Assembly (NCBI GenBank): GCA_035048815.1
Contig: JAUCBN010000035.1
Coordinates: forward strand, 1,438,501-1,502,500
Length of the DNA stretch: 64,000 nt
Direction of reading: 5' to 3'
DNA from: Abelmoschus esculentus
Lineage: Eukaryota > Streptophyta > Magnoliopsida > Malvales > Malvaceae
Shown: positions 35,478 through 48,076 of the stretch, piece after piece
Layout: each line of letters begins with the position of its first letter
How positions within the stretch are numbered: the first letter of the stretch is position 1
Notes under the pieces: generated by a model
What the model saw: only the letters and a program-made list of their open reading frames with translations
What the model was told of the DNA's origin: nothing
The model's database searches: none
Translations under genes and position numbers: made by a program

Positions 35478-36269
35478 TTAGCTAACCAATAGCTGTTCGA
35501 CATGTGTACACAGACCAACTTGATACTTAACCTCCATGTCTAACCCGGCTTGAACCACAGCCGGAGTTGATGCGGCCGACTGTCTCCTCCTTTTCGGCGA
35601 GCAGTTTCCTGATCTAGAAGATGAAGATGGCTCAGGCGACGCTCTTTTTGACGTTATTCGGACAGGATCAGGCTCACCGGAATTCATCCTTAGTGGAAAA
35701 TTCAATAAAGCTCTGGAGCCACGCAGCCTATAAGCTGCTTTATCATAAGCCAAAGCTGCATCCTCAGCCGTCTCGAAAGTACCTAACCAAACCCGACCCC
35801 CGTTTTTAGCCGGATCCCTAATCTCAGCCGCGAACTTCCCCCACGGCCTTTGTCTAACACCTCTGTAATGCTTCCCTTTCGACGGAACAACCGCGGGACC
35901 CGTCGTATCCGCCGCCGTATCCTTTTTCTTTGCTACATCCGTTGAAAACTCATTCGGTTCCGGTTTAACCGGCGAGAACTTCGTGGAAGAGTTATCGGAC
36001 GGAGCCCAGCCGACGGTTAGAGCATCTCGTAAAATCCCAAAAACAAGCATATCTTCGGAATCGTCTTCTTTGAGAGGAAGGTCACCCCAGGTTTCAGTGA
36101 AACAAGGGTACAACCGGCTAAAGCTTAAGCTCCGGCAAAACAAGGGAGGACCGGCGAGACAATCGGTGGAGCCAGTGAGTCTAAGGTCTGATGACTCGCC
36201 GAGTAAGTATTCCCGAACTGAGTCTAGCACAGCTAAATCGGAATTATTTGAATTGGAATCCATCTCCAT
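35478..36269 (-). CDS. AP2/ERF transcription factor, group IX (ERF1A/ERF2-like)
   Basis: Single-exon ethylene-response-factor gene of 263 residues. The AP2/ERF DNA-binding domain spans about residues 135-193: HYRGVRQRPWGKFAAEIRDP, then GGRVWLGTFETAEDAALAYD and AAYRLRGSRALLNFPL, with the ERF-type Ala and Asp in the second strand (WGKFAAEIRDP). The N-terminus holds acidic and Ser-rich activation-type sequence (LPLKEDDSEDMLVFGILRDA). A basic tract KRRRQ after the domain is a likely nuclear signal, and the protein ends in QLLVS, a tail seen in ERF1A/ERF2/ERF13 relatives. Such factors bind the GCC box and mediate ethylene, jasmonate and pathogen responses. The gene is divergent from the O-fucosyltransferase-like gene, 400 bases away. 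Confidence 0.95.
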   Translation of the reverse strand: MEMDSNSNNSDLAVLDSVREYLLGESSDLRLTGSTDCLAGPPLFCRSLSFSRLYPCFTETWGDLPLKEDDSEDMLVFGILRDALTVGWAPSDNSSTKFSPVKPEPNEFSTDVAKKKDTAADTTGPAVVPSKGKHYRGVRQRPWGKFAAEIRDPAKNGGRVWLGTFETAEDAALAYDKAAYRLRGSRALLNFPLRMNSGEPDPVRITSKRASPEPSSSSRSGNCSPKRRRQSAASTPAVVQAGLDMEVKYQVGLCTHVEQLLVS

Positions 36270-36843
36270 GGCAATACAATCTTAAGTTTTCCAGTGCAAA
36301 TGGAAAATGGGTGTTTATAAAAGGGAAGTTAGATGCATGATTGAACCCGAAAAGAACACCTTTAGGACATGAATTTCATTTAAGACACGTGAATAATGTT
36401 CTTGGATTTGTCGGGTACCTCCATTTTTATACAGGATGATGCCATCCAGCTGACAGCAGCAAGTGGTTGCTTACTTGCTTTGTCTATTTTGCCAACTTGC
36501 CCTATTGCCAACTTGTTATATTATTTTAAAAGAAATATCGGGAAATCGTTTTCTTTGTGTTTTTTCTCTTTCTTAATTGTATATCTTTAATATTCTATAA
36601 TTATATGTCTTTAAATTTTATAATTAAAGAAAATGAGTTGATACAAAATTCGATCTAATTAATCATCCAATGGGTCGAAAACCAATTTCTCGGGTTCATC
36701 AGATTTTAACTTATACGCCGCCGTCAAAGGCCCATAAAAGTCCAACAAACAATTCCCAACAGTTTCTTCCCGGCACAAACATAATCAAATCGACAACGCG
36801 AAAACCTCACCGGCCACCGCCAAAAATCCATAATAAGAAAACC
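36270..36843. promoter_or_regulatory. shared divergent promoter region (ERF / O-fucosyltransferase-like)
   Basis: The stretch between the ERF ATG (36269, minus) and the likely O-fucosyltransferase ATG (36844, plus) serves both genes. It contains a G-box 'gacacgtgaat' at about 36383 and, for the minus strand, a TATA-like 'cttttataaacac' at about 36311-36323, only about 45 bases from the ERF start. Whether both genes share regulation is not visible. Confidence 0.4.
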
Positions 36844-38619
36844 ATGTTCTTCAACCTCAACAGAACGGCTGCAAATCCAAAACAATGGATCAAAAAGAAG
36901 CGAAGATCTCCATTGTTTTTCATCTCAATATCTCTAATTTCTCTCCTATTCTTCTTCTTCTTCTTCCTCCCTCACACTCCCATCGCCAATTACACGATCT
37001 TCTCGAACTCTTCGAAAGGGGAAAACATACACCTATCCCAGAAATACCCACATTGCGGAAATCGATTTCATGGGGAGAAATTCTTGTGGTACGCGCCTCA
37101 TAGTGGGTTCAGCAACCAGCTTTCCGAGTTCAAAAATGCGATTTTAATGGCGTCGATTTTGAACCGTACGTTAATTGTCCCTCCCATTCTCGATCACCAC
37201 GCCGTTGCTCTTGGTAGCTGCCCTAAGTTTAGGGTTCAGAGTCCGAAAGAGATCCGCGTTTCCGTTTGGGATCATACTGTGGAGCTTCTTAGAAGTAGGA
37301 GGTAAAGTTCAGAACTTTCTTTTTGAATTTTGGGATTTAGTTCATTTTACCTTTTAGATCAAATTGTGGTTAAATTTGTGAAATTCAGAATATGGGTTTT
37401 AATTTCTAACTTATTTCTAATGAATTATGAACACTGTCACTGCTGGTTAGTGGTTAATTGCATGAAGTTTCAGTCACTAGGTGAATTAAACATTGCTTTA
37501 GCTCCATGGAGTTCGTTTCTAATGTTTACCTCTTGTCGCAGGTATGTCTCCATGGCCGATATCATAGATATTTCTTTGTTACTGTCGTCTTCACTCGTTC
37601 GAGCCATAGATTTCAGGGTTTTTGTGTCATTGTGGTGTGGTTTGAATCTTGATTTGGTTTGCTCTAATGGATTGAATGCACCGTCGTCTCTGGTTGATAG
37701 CTTAAAGCAATGTGGTTCTCTGCTATCTGGGATTGATGGTAACATAGACCGATGTTTATATGCGGTCGATGAAGATTGTAGAACAACGGTTTGGACGTAC
37801 CAAAGTGGAGTGGATGGGACGTTAGATTCGTTCCAACCCGATGAACAACTCAAGAAGAAGAAAAAAATTTCGTATGTTAGAAGACGTAGAGATGTATATA
37901 AGGCTCTTGGACCTGGAAGTGAAGCTGAATCGGCCACTGTTCTTGCATTTGGAAGCCTTTTTACTTCCCCTTATAAAGGCTCTGAGCTCTACATTGATAT
38001 CCAAAAGGCACCCGGAGATCCACGGATAGAATCTTTAATCAACAAGATTGAATTCCTTCCATTTGTGCCTGAAATTATAAACGCGGGAAAGCAGTTTGCA
38101 GCTCAGACGATAAATGTGTCTTTTCTCTGTGCACAGCTTAGGCTGCTTGATGGGCAATTCAAGAACCATTGGAAAACTACTTTTCTCGGTTTGAGGCAAA
38201 AATTAGAATCGTTAAGCCAGGGAGGTTCTCGACCTGTACATATTTTTGTGATGACCGACCTCCCTCGAGCTAATTGGACCGGGAATTACTTGGGTGTTTT
38301 GGATAGGGATCCAGCAAATTTTAAGTTATATTTTCTGCGAGAAGAAGATCTCTCGGTGATGAATATGGCAAAGAAACTAGCACTAGCCGGACGTGGGCTT
38401 AGATTTGAATCGGTTCCTGGCAGTTTGGGTGCAGTGGCTAAGGTGGAGAAGCATTGCTCTCCTGATATATTACCCGATGTACTCTTGTATATTGAGGAAA
38501 CAGTTTGCAGTTGTGCTTCACTTGGTTTCGTCGGGACCGCAGGTTCAACAATAGCACAGAGTATCGAGGTTATAAGAAAATTTGGTTTATGTTCGAGTCC
38601 AACACAGACTGAATTCTGA
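36844..38619 (+). CDS. plant O-fucosyltransferase-like protein (type II Golgi membrane)
   Basis: Protein of the plant GDP-fucose O-fucosyltransferase-like family, predicted Golgi glycosyltransferases mostly of unknown substrate. Exons are (36670 or 36844)-37301 and 37542-38619. The open frame runs from an ATG at 36670 (569 residues in total), but the start at 36844 (MFFNLNRTAANPKQWIKKK, 511 residues) places a basic stretch directly before the signal-anchor SPLFFISISLISLLFFFFFF and looks better; I chose it. The GDP-fucose-binding family motif is GEKFLWYAPHSGFSNQLSEF followed by KNAILMASILNRTLIVPPIL. Later blocks are HWKTTFLGLRQKL, PVHIFVMTDLPRANWTGNYL and SCASLGFVGTAGSTIAQSIE, the usual C-terminal family pattern. 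One phase-2 intron. No lesions seen. Confidence 0.88.
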
Positions 38620-38639
38620 CATTCATTCATCGATAACCT

Positions 38640-41230
38640 ACTCGATAGAATTTCACCGGTTTGGTTCTTTTCCTTCTCAGAAGGCTCGGCTATATGCCTG
38701 CCTTTGAGTCTGAAGCATTCAGTCGAACACACGGACTCTTTCGTGATCAAGCTGTTATTCCGTGAGAACCCGATCTCCGATGAAGTTCCGTTTCACCCAT
38801 TGCTGCCCTGTAAGTCAAGGTAGTGTTGTTTGACAAAAGAAAAGTTTTAGGTCTACTGAGAAGCAAATATTGATGTGTGATGTTCTGTCGGATAAAATGG
38901 CCAACTTTGAAGTTTAGTTTTCAAATAAGCCATGAATTTAGTTAATTGGTATTTGGCATAATTTCAAATTTAGACCTCAACATTTATATCTTTTTGTATT
39001 TTAGCATTTATTACAAAATTTATAAGAATTCCGGTATACCGAAAAATGTTATATTAAATTTCTTACAATTTTTATAAAAAAAACAATACCATCGTTTTTT
39101 AACCGTTTTTTAAGGTTGTCGGTTTTTAGAATTTCTCACGACATCTACCTTGCTGGTGTTAATAACATGTACTGATAATACATATAATTTTTTTACATAT
39201 AGATACTAAAATTTAAATATTTTAGAATAAACATCAATTTTTTTCTCTGAATTTTGTTATTAATTTTTCTGTTCCAACTAATCTCATTATTTTCTCACCC
39301 ACTCTCATTAATTTTCTCATCAATATTATTCATTGTTATTAAATTTGCTATAAATATAATGATATTTTTGGAAAAAAATTACTGTATATTTTATTGACCA
39401 CTAAACTAGTTATAATATCTTTTGTTTTTAAAATTATTTTTGATTTTTTGTTAACAATTAAATATCAATATAATTTAAATAATATTTTATTTTAATCTCA
39501 TTTTGTGTTATTTATATTTTTATTTTTCTAATAAATTATAGCTTTAATAAGCTTGAATTTAAATATTTTTTTAAAAAATGAACTTCTTTAGTGAAAAAGA
39601 CATTTTTTTTCCTGATATGAATTATAGATCTTTATATATGTTTTATGGCCCATTACCTTGTTGTATTGCCTATGTGAGATTAGTACATACAAAATTAAAT
39701 TTAACGGCATTTAAATGCGGTTGTAAATGGTCCACTTGTATACAATGGATCCTTTTTATTAATGAAATAAAAATATTATATAAAGATATTTGAAATAAAA
39801 ATAATTTTTTTAATACATAAACTATGTAATTCGGGCTTCTAGTTTAAGGGGACCTATTTAAATTTTTTTAAAAAACGAAGCTTAAAATAAAATTTTCAAA
39901 GAATTTAATCTAAAAAAGTTATTATAAAATTATAAATTTAATTAAAATTTTCAAAAATTGAGATTTATCAAGACATAAAAAATTTAGGATGGGGTTTAAC
40001 TGAAATTATTTAAAATTTTGAATAATAATTTGTTTTTGAATTTTGAAGAGCCTAATTAATTTATTTTAAAATTTAAAGGGGCGAAATATAAATTTTTATG
40101 ACTTTGGGCTAAGTTTAGCCTCCTATTCACTCCGTAGAAGGTCTATCTTTATGCATAAAAAATTTGAAGTTTAGAGTAGGCCTAGACCGACCTTGAATTT
40201 TTTAAAATTTATAATTTTATTTTTAATTTTTTTAAATTTTAAATATTTATGAGTTGTGTCTACCTTAAAATTTTAAAATTTTATGTGTTCATCCTTAAAT
40301 ATTTTTTAGATCCATCACTGTCTTACAATATAAATTTATAAACCATAAAATTAAAATACTTGTGTAATTTAAAATATTTTTTAAAAAAATTATGATTTGA
40401 TTAAGTTGTACTATTTATTCTTAATTTAATATAAGTAAATTATTCAAATCTGAAATTTTAAAATATTAACATTCTTCTTTGAGATCACACAATAAATACA
40501 GATTTATTTTTTTAACAACTCTGAGATTTTAATAAATTAAAAATATTACAGTCCTCATCCCACGGGATAAACTATTGAATCAAAACATAAAAAAAGATCC
40601 TAACATTTGACCCAGAAAGTCAACTGTCCTTCGAAATGTAAGAAACAGATAGAAATATATAAGGAAAAAAAATAATATAAAAATGCTAAATCAATCATTT
40701 ATTTAATTATTTAGATTTTGTCTCTTTCAAATACTCACATTAGCAATTCTAATTTAAATAAATACTTTAATTAACTTTAAAAAGAAAAGTTATAATTTTA
40801 ATGTCTAAAAAAATTAAACACTTAAAAAATAAATATTTATTTTAATATTAAAAACAAAACAATTTAGTTACGGAATTACCCTTGATCAGGGCATTTATGT
40901 GGTGTGCCCAATACCTATAAAAGTTACTTTCGTGAGGGACTTCTCATGTAATTTTTAATGTCGTTAGTTCTAAGAAATACGTCTCACTCAATAAAGTATA
41001 AACTATTTCCTTGTGATAATCGAAGATTTAAATTATTAAATGTATTTTCTTAAAAATATATAAAATATTTATTTTATACACAAACGAAGTAAAAATTATA
41101 TAAATTTAAATTTTGACCTTAAAAGATTATTTAAAAAATATTAAAAATTTTAATCAATTTAATCTATGTCAAAAGATTTAGGGGTGTAATTGATATATTT
41201 TTAAAAGTCGAAGGACTTCTTTTACCTTGA
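38640..41230. other. AT-rich intergenic region
   Basis: After the 3'UTR of the O-fucosyltransferase-like gene the sequence turns AT-rich. About 39000-39120 contains 'accgttttttaaggttgtcg', resembling the spacer near 34590. An open frame at 39578-39793 has a stretch (CIAYVRLVHTKLNLTAFKC) faintly like the copia integrase-RT linker; too weak to call. 40000-41200 shows no gene. Confidence 0.4.
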
Positions 41231-41408
41231 GCCTTTATATTCAGTTCAGCTAGCTGCTTCTGCGTTCCTTGTGTTTTGCTCTTCTTTTGTTTTCATTTTC
41301 CTCTTCGTAACAAAAAAATCAATATAAATCCTCTGTTTTGTTTTGTTCTGTTTCTTCTTCATTTTGTTAATTTGTTGTTTGTGAAATTTCGATTTGAATC
41401 GAGAAAAA

Positions 41409-44400
41409 ATGGAGCTACTGGATTACCTTGCAGAGGAGAGGAGCAAGGCGTCGTTCGATGTAGAAGAGATGAAGATCGTTTGGGCTGGTTCTCGTCAAGC
41501 CTATGAGATGTCCGATCGGATGTCTCGTCTCGTCGCTAGCGATCCGGTGATCTACTTGTTCTTTTTTTTATTATTATTCTCATGTGATTTATTGCTACCT
41601 GCATTATGTCGGTGAAAAGTATATGTTTTAAGATTTTTGGTTGAATATAACTGGAGATGGTTGAGTTCATTATTTCTAATGTTGTTGCTCTTTTAACGTC
41701 GCGTGAACCGTCTATTTTTCTTTCTGTTTGGTTCCTGAGAACATGAGGGAAAGAATGAAGTCTAGTTGTTAGTTGGTATGAAAATACAATGTTTACTGTA
41801 ATCCACTATAAGAACACGTGTTTTACTGTTTGTTTCTGACGAAAATAACATAAGAAATCCAATTTTCATTTGCTGTCATAAATTCAGTTTTCAATTTCTC
41901 TATGCTAATTGGCATCAGCGTCTGTTATTCTTAAGTCTTTTCAGCTACCGCTAAAAGTTTTCCTGGACTTGGGATAATTTCTACCTGTATCTTCAGCTGT
42001 GCTTAGAATTTTAGATTACTGAGATCTGATGAATGGTAGTTCCATGGAATTGGCATAATTGAAATGTGAAATGATGCAAAGTCATGATTTGGAGAGTTCT
42101 TTCCCTCCTTCAGCAATATTGTTTCTATTTTCTGTAGGTCTTTCGGAAGGATAACAGAACTATGCTAAGTAGGAAGGAGTTATTTAAAGACACTTTGAGA
42201 AAAACTGCTCATGCGGTGAAGCGGACAGTTGAGCTTAATCTCTCTGGTTTGTTTTCTGTCGGGCTCCTCATAGTGTTGTTGATTGTTCCCTTAGATATCT
42301 GAACAATATTATACTATTTTCTGACAGAAGAAGAGTCATTAACATTATGGACTTATGTGGATCAGCCTGCTTACGCAAACCTTCACTGGGTAGGATCTAT
42401 TTTCTGATTCCCATTTCTAAGTTTTCAGTTCAGAAGTACTGCATATGCCACTTGCAAGCGAAGCAATAAATTTGGAAAGCACAAGAAACCTTGGTCAACT
42501 TCATCATTCAAATCTATTTTTGCCAATTTTTATATAACAAGATTGTCTCTTTTTGTTGATTTCTTGGTTTGAAGTTTTCATCATTTAAATCTAATTTTAT
42601 CCTGCCGATATATATTTTCTTCATAGGGAATGTTTATACCTGCTATTGAAGGACAAGGGACTGAGGAGCAGAAACAGAAATGGCTGCCAATGGCATATAA
42701 GATGCAAATAATTGGATGCTATGCACAAACTGAACTCGGTCATGGCTCCAATGTCCAAGGGCTTGAGACTACTGCAACTTTTGATCCTCAGACCGATGAA
42801 TTTGTCATTCATAGTCCCACATTGACTTCGAGCAAAGTGAGTAAAATGGTTAAAAATCCTTTGTCAGTTCAATATTTGACATCGACCAATGATACATCGT
42901 ACCGAGCAATAGATCATGAGAGGTGTTTCAATTGTCATTATCTATATTTTTGTTTGGTTCAGACACCCTAAAGTGTTTTTCTCTTCTGCAACTTGTAGGC
43001 TTTTTATATTTCATGACACATTGTAACCTTACGTTGATCTCCTCATATTTTCTTGACTTAACATTCTCCAAGGGGTTTTGTTATTGATAGTGGTGGCCTG
43101 GTGGACTGGGTAAAGTATCCACACATGCTGTGGTTTATGCTCGTCTTATAACAAATGGACAAGACTATGGAGTACAAGGTAAGGTCAAGCATAAATTATT
43201 TATCTGGTATGGCAGATACTAATTCAGATCCTTTCTTTTATTAGGTTTTATCATCCAGCTACGTAGTCTGGATGACCACTCACCTCTCCCAGGCATAACA
43301 GTTGGTGATATTGGAATGAAATTTGGTAGTGGGGCGTATAACAGCATGGACAATGGTGTTCTGAGATTTGATCATGTGCGCATTCCGAGGGATCAAATGC
43401 TAATGCGGTTTGTTCAATAACCATGCCCCTCTAAGTTTTTAATGAAAGAGAGGTTTCAGAGTGCTCAGAAACCTAAAACTTATAAAAATGCTTTTCCCAT
43501 CAATTGAAGAAAGCCACCAAAAAGGAAGCCAAAAAAGTGATATAGGCTAAAATGTTGCTCCTATAGTGTGAGCTTCGTGGATAAGCAAGTTGACTTTTCT
43601 GATGTTTGCTTCTTTTGTTTCCTCTCCAAATGTCTCAGTGTTTCTCAGGTTACAAGAGAAGGGAAATATGTGCAATCTGATGTTCCCCGCCAGCTGCTTT
43701 ATGGTACTATGGTCTCTGTCCGACAAATAATTGTGTCTGAATCTTCTATTGCTTTATCAAGGGCAGTTTGTATTGCAACAAGGTATAGTGCTGTTCGTAG
43801 ACAATTTGGTTCACAGAATGGTGGTCCGGAGACCCAGGTACTATTTTCTTTTGGATCGTACACTTTCATATTATTTCACATACTGATTGTTGTACACTGT
43901 TTACCTTTTATGATCACTTCTAATGGCCTTTTCTTTTCCGTAGAAACTTTCAAATAATTCTGTTGAAGAGTATTTGGATCGTAAACTTTCATATTATTTC
44001 ACATACTGATTGTTGTACACTGTTGCCCAGGCTGATGCATCTATTGCTTTTACCTTTATTTATTTTGTTTCAGGTGATTAACTATAAAACTCAGCAGAGT
44101 AGACTCTTTCCTTTGCTTGCTTCTGCCTACGCTTTCAGATTTGCTGGTGAATGGCTGAAATGGCTATACACTGACGTGACCAAGAGATTGCAAGCCAATG
44201 ATTTCTCAACTTTACCTGAAGTTCATGCATGTACTGCAGGGCTAAAATCTATTACCACTTCTGCAACTGCGGTATGTCACTATTACTAATCTTCAATACT
44301 CTTCCTTCTCATAAAGATATCAACTAGTTTCCTACTCTTTCAAACTCTTATGTAGCTTAATGTATTTTGGTTACCAGTTATTTTGAATAGTTCTTACTAT

Positions 44401-46861
44401 ATATCCACTTTGATGGCATAAATAGTCTATCTGTACTTTTAAAATTTTTCATTCATTACGAATAACAGCCGATAATGCTTTTAGCTTGCTAAAATAATTA
44501 TGTTTGCAGGATGCCATTGAAGAATGTCGGAAGTTGTGCGGTGGTCATGGCTATCTTTCTTGCAGTGGGCTCCCTGAGTTATTTGCAGTTTATATCCCAA
44601 ACTGTACTTATGAAGGAGACAATATTGTGTTGCTTTTGCAGGTATGAAAAATGTGAAATACTGCAAGTTATATTTTTGGCACCTTTGATCTTCTTCATTT
44701 TGTTCTTTTAGAATTTTTGATAGCAATATCCTATCAGCTATTTTTTGGCGTTTCTTGGTATATTATGTAAATTCAATGAACCAATGAATCTATAGTGAAG
44801 AAAATGAAATGAATATCACATTTGAACATAGGGAACCAGTCTAGAATCCTTATATTTTGTGTTGATGGTGATGATGAGGTGCCATCTATTGACGATGCAA
44901 ACGGAAACACTTTTGTAGGTTGCAAGGATTCTAATGAAGACTGTTTCCCAGCTGGTGTCTGGAAAGAAGCCTGTAGGGACAACAGCATACCTCGGACGAG
45001 TAGAACACCTCATGCAATGCCATTGTGAAGTTCAAAGGGGTATATTTTACATTTTTTTTCTCGAGCTTGTCTGCAACTTGTACGTGCTTTTTGAATTTTC
45101 GCCTTCTAAACAATAGAGCTTATCTACAAAATACTGCTAACTTCTATAGACATTGCTTCATACTCCTCGACAAATAAATATTTAGTAAATAACGATATAT
45201 TTTTTTTCATAATTAATTGATTGGCTTGCAGCTGAGGATTGGTTGAAACCTAGTATTATATTGGAGGCATTTGAAGCGAGGGCTGCTCGGATGTCTGTTG
45301 CCTGTGCTAAAACCCTTGGCGAATTTTCAAATCTAGAAGAGGGTATATTCTCTAGACATTGATGGATGAATAAACAGTCTTTTGCAGTTATTTTTATTGT
45401 CATGTTACTCGACCAAGTCAACTCTTGCATGGTTACTAGTAGATGATCATGTTTGGCGTGTAAACGAGACACCTTTCTTCACAAACTACTCGAGTTTGAC
45501 TAGAAAAACTTGATTTTGGCTCAGTCATTGTCGAGTTGAGCTATAATCAAGTAGCTTGAGCTATTGAATTGAGTAGGCCGACTTAGAGTATCCTCATGCT
45601 TTACTTGAGTAGCTTGTGAGCATGGTATATGTTCTTTTGTTAATCATTGAAAATTTCAATGTGAACTCGAACTTGAGCCCCAATCATCAAGCTTGAAGTT
45701 GAGCATGAGAATTGAGCTCAATTTTTATTAGATACTTGAGCCTAATCAAGCAAGCTCAAGAAGTTCAATCCTTAACTCTAATTGAGTTTGAAAATTTAAC
45801 TCCATTGAGCTCAAGCAATTCGATTTGATAAATCCGATCGAGCTCAAGCTTTAAAAGTTAAACTCAATCAAGCTTGACCGAAACTTGGCGTCTCAAATTT
45901 CAATTCGAGCTCAAGTTCAGCTCAACTTGATCACATCTCTACTCATACTTTCAATTCTTACCAAAACTTGATATTTTCTGAGTCACAATTGAAAATTGCC
46001 AGATGAGAGTCAGTAAACATCATTTTGTTAAGATATATAGTGTGATTTAGACTCTCTGCATTATAGTTGTTGAACTTCATAATTTTAATGAACTTTCACA
46101 TTTTCTAAAAAAATATTCAGGTTTTGCTGAAATCTCATCTGATTTGGTCGAGGCTGCCGTTGCTCACTGCCAGTTAATTATTGTTTCCAAGTAAGCTTCC
46201 CCAGTCTTATCCATTCCTAAAGCCGGGGGCTCGAAAATAGTAATCAATGGAATGGAGGAACCAAACTATAATCCTCCATAAACTTAAATTTTTGTCGCAA
46301 ATTTTTAGGAACTGGATGCAAATGTTGAACACCATTACATTGGATCAACATTTTGTTGGCTGTTTCATTTGTTTTTCAGGTTCATCGAGAAACTGCAGCA
46401 AGAAATACCAGGAAAAGGAGTGAAAACGCAGTTGGAGAACCTCTGCAACGTATATGCTCTGTCTCTTTTACACAAACATCTCGGTGATTTCGTCTCCACC
46501 GGCTGCATCACCCCGGAGCAAGGTGCACTAGCGAACGAACAGCTGAGATCACTGTACTCCCAGGTTTAATTCATGTATTTGAACTCGTTATTTAGGTGAT
46601 CAGATCAAGGCTGTTTCTGTCTTACTAATTTTGATCTCGTTTCAACCTTAGGTTCGTCCGAATGCAGTCGCTCTTGTCGATGCATTCAACCACACTGACC
46701 ACTACCTTAGCTCGGTTCTCGGCCGCTATGATGGAAATGTGTATCAAAAACTCTATGAAGAAGCATGGAAGAGTCCGTTGAACGATACGAACGTGCCGGA
46801 TGGTTACCAGGAGTACATCCGACCACTTTTGAAGCAACATTTCCGTACTGCCAGACTATGA
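41409..46861 (+). CDS. ACX1: peroxisomal acyl-CoA oxidase 1 type (ACX1)
   Basis: FAD enzyme of peroxisomal fatty-acid beta-oxidation: acyl-CoA plus O2 to trans-2-enoyl-CoA plus H2O2; ACX1 also serves jasmonate synthesis. Fourteen exons: 41409-41546, 42138-42246, 42328-42389, 42627-42836, 43091-43178, 43245-43407, 43639-43837, 44074-44271, 44510-44641, 44919-45039, 45232-45342, 46121-46190, 46380-46563, 46652-46861. They sum to 664 residues, exactly the usual ACX1 length. Features in order: MELLDYLAEERSKASFDVEE, the FAD-contact block CYAQTELGHGSNVQGLETTA, WWPGGLGKVSTHAVVYARL, RIPRDQMLMRVSQVTREGKY, ATRYSAVRRQFG, CRKLCGGHGYLSCSGLPELF and NCTYEGDNIVLLLQVAR with the catalytic Glu region. The C-terminus is ARL, a type 1 peroxisomal targeting signal. 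All junctions are GT-AG and in frame; no lesions found. Intron 11 (45343-46120) carries a repetitive insert. Confidence 0.96.
45475..45960. repeat. repetitive insert in ACX1 intron 11
   Basis: Sequence built from repeated 'cttgagct', 'tcgagctcaag' and 'aagcttgaa' on both strands, self-complementary in many places. It resembles the dispersed 'gtcgagtt' repeats in the VAP27 intron at 54390-54620. Probably a decayed non-autonomous transposon; its ends are not defined. Confidence 0.5.
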
Positions 46862-46869
46862 ACGAAAAC

Positions 46870-47590
46870 AGTTAAGTAACTCTCGGTTGAATGCTCGAAC
46901 TGTGTGCTATAAAAGGTCAGCTTAACAGACCTTGTTAGCTATCTATCTCCTCTTATGAACCATGACTCTTATTTATTGTTATTTGGGGACTTAAACTGGA
47001 ATCTTGATGGTAATGGACAAAAATTAAGGGTGATGATATATATAAGGAAAGTATTTGAATAAAACGATTGAAATTAATTTAATTTGGTTCACGCGATTTG
47101 ATTAATTTTGGTCAAATTGATCATGAGTCTCAATACCATCTATAAATTATAGATTTATTCTATACATACGATTTTTCAGCGAAATCCCTCATGTTTTATC
47201 AGTATATTGTTTGTCAATTTCTTGACGATAAAGAAAATCATTCGACTGTCAAAATCGATAATGAAAAAAGTGAATTGTGAATAAAACTATTATACTTGAA
47301 TCCTTAAATTATAAATAGAATCTTTAAATATCCGCACGTATGTCGAGTGAGATTAAACATGGTATGGGTACCGACTTTGGTACCTCTGTCCTTGGGTTCG
47401 CTAGACTTTGCGTAATATGGATCACCTGCATGATAGTGTACAATGGGATGTAGACAATTGATTGGATCATTTACTTCCCCTGGACGTTCTTCATGTTCTG
47501 GGTGTTCTGCATCCAATCCTCGAGGACACTCTGGACACGGTTGCTTGAAAGGTCCTTCTCTGTTGCCTCAGCTTATGATCTTATGGTGGT
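46870..47590. other. intergenic, unclassified sequence
   Basis: 46862-47000 is the likely ACX1 3'UTR. 47304-47560 is GC-richer and has an open minus-strand frame (HPEHEERPGEVNDPINCLHP) that I do not recognise; given the RNase H fragment next to it, it may be more retroelement debris. Confidence 0.35.
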
Positions 47591-47602
47591 ACCAAAGTAC
47601 AC

Positions 47603-47756
47603 TGGTTGTGCCTCAATACAGATGCTGCGGTTTCTCTCCCCAATAGCTCTGGTTCGATAGGGGACGTGCTTCGAGGATCTTCAGGTGATTGGATTAAAGG
47701 CTATAAGTCTGTTGGTGTCGTCTCCTCTTGCAAGCACAACTTTAGAATCTCTTTGT
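47603..47756 (+). mobile_element. RNase H-like domain fragment from a retroelement
   Basis: In-frame text WLCLNTDAAVSLPNSSGSIG, then DVLRGSSGDWIKGYKSVGVV and a stop at 47754-47756. This follows the start of the plant RVT_3 RNase H-like domain (pattern W-NTDG...GG--RD--G-W--G) found at the end of LINEs and in orphan RNase H genes. The glycine after NTD is replaced by Ala and the rest of the domain is missing, so it is a dead fragment. Confidence 0.6.
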
Positions 47757-47971
47757 AGGCCTTCAGGTGACTTGGTCTATGAGTGTAGACCGTTTTTTAA
47801 CGAGACACACGGTAATATTTTTTTTAATAGAAAAATATTATTTATCGAGTCCTACTCTGGTCGGCATTTCAATATGCTTACTCAAGATGCAGCCCTTGCC
47901 GAATCATTCATCAACTACTCCATAAAAGCCAATTGTTTAATATCAGAATATATCTGTCACTCGCCTGCACT

Positions 47972-47975
<4 letters not shown>

Positions 47976-48003
<28 letters not shown>
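47976..48003 (+). promoter_or_regulatory. (TA)14 microsatellite in TATA position of the small-protein gene
   Basis: A perfect 28-base TA run ends 74 bases before the ATG at 48077. No other TATA box is nearby, so the repeat probably supplies the TATA element, making the core promoter length-polymorphic (inference). Confidence 0.55.
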
Positions 48004-48007
<4 letters not shown>

Positions 48008-48076
48008 TCCCCACTCAGTCTCCATCTCCCTCAACAATACCATCCATTTCTATTTTCTTCTGTCACAAACCAGAAG

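Noticed and set aside
39578..39793. Possible copia integrase/RT linker fragment
   Set aside because: Only about 20 residues are loosely similar and no neighbouring retroelement domain is seen.
47304..47560. Minus-strand frame rich in Glu, Pro and His
   Set aside because: No family recognised and no gene structure; could be retroelement debris next to the RNase H fragment.
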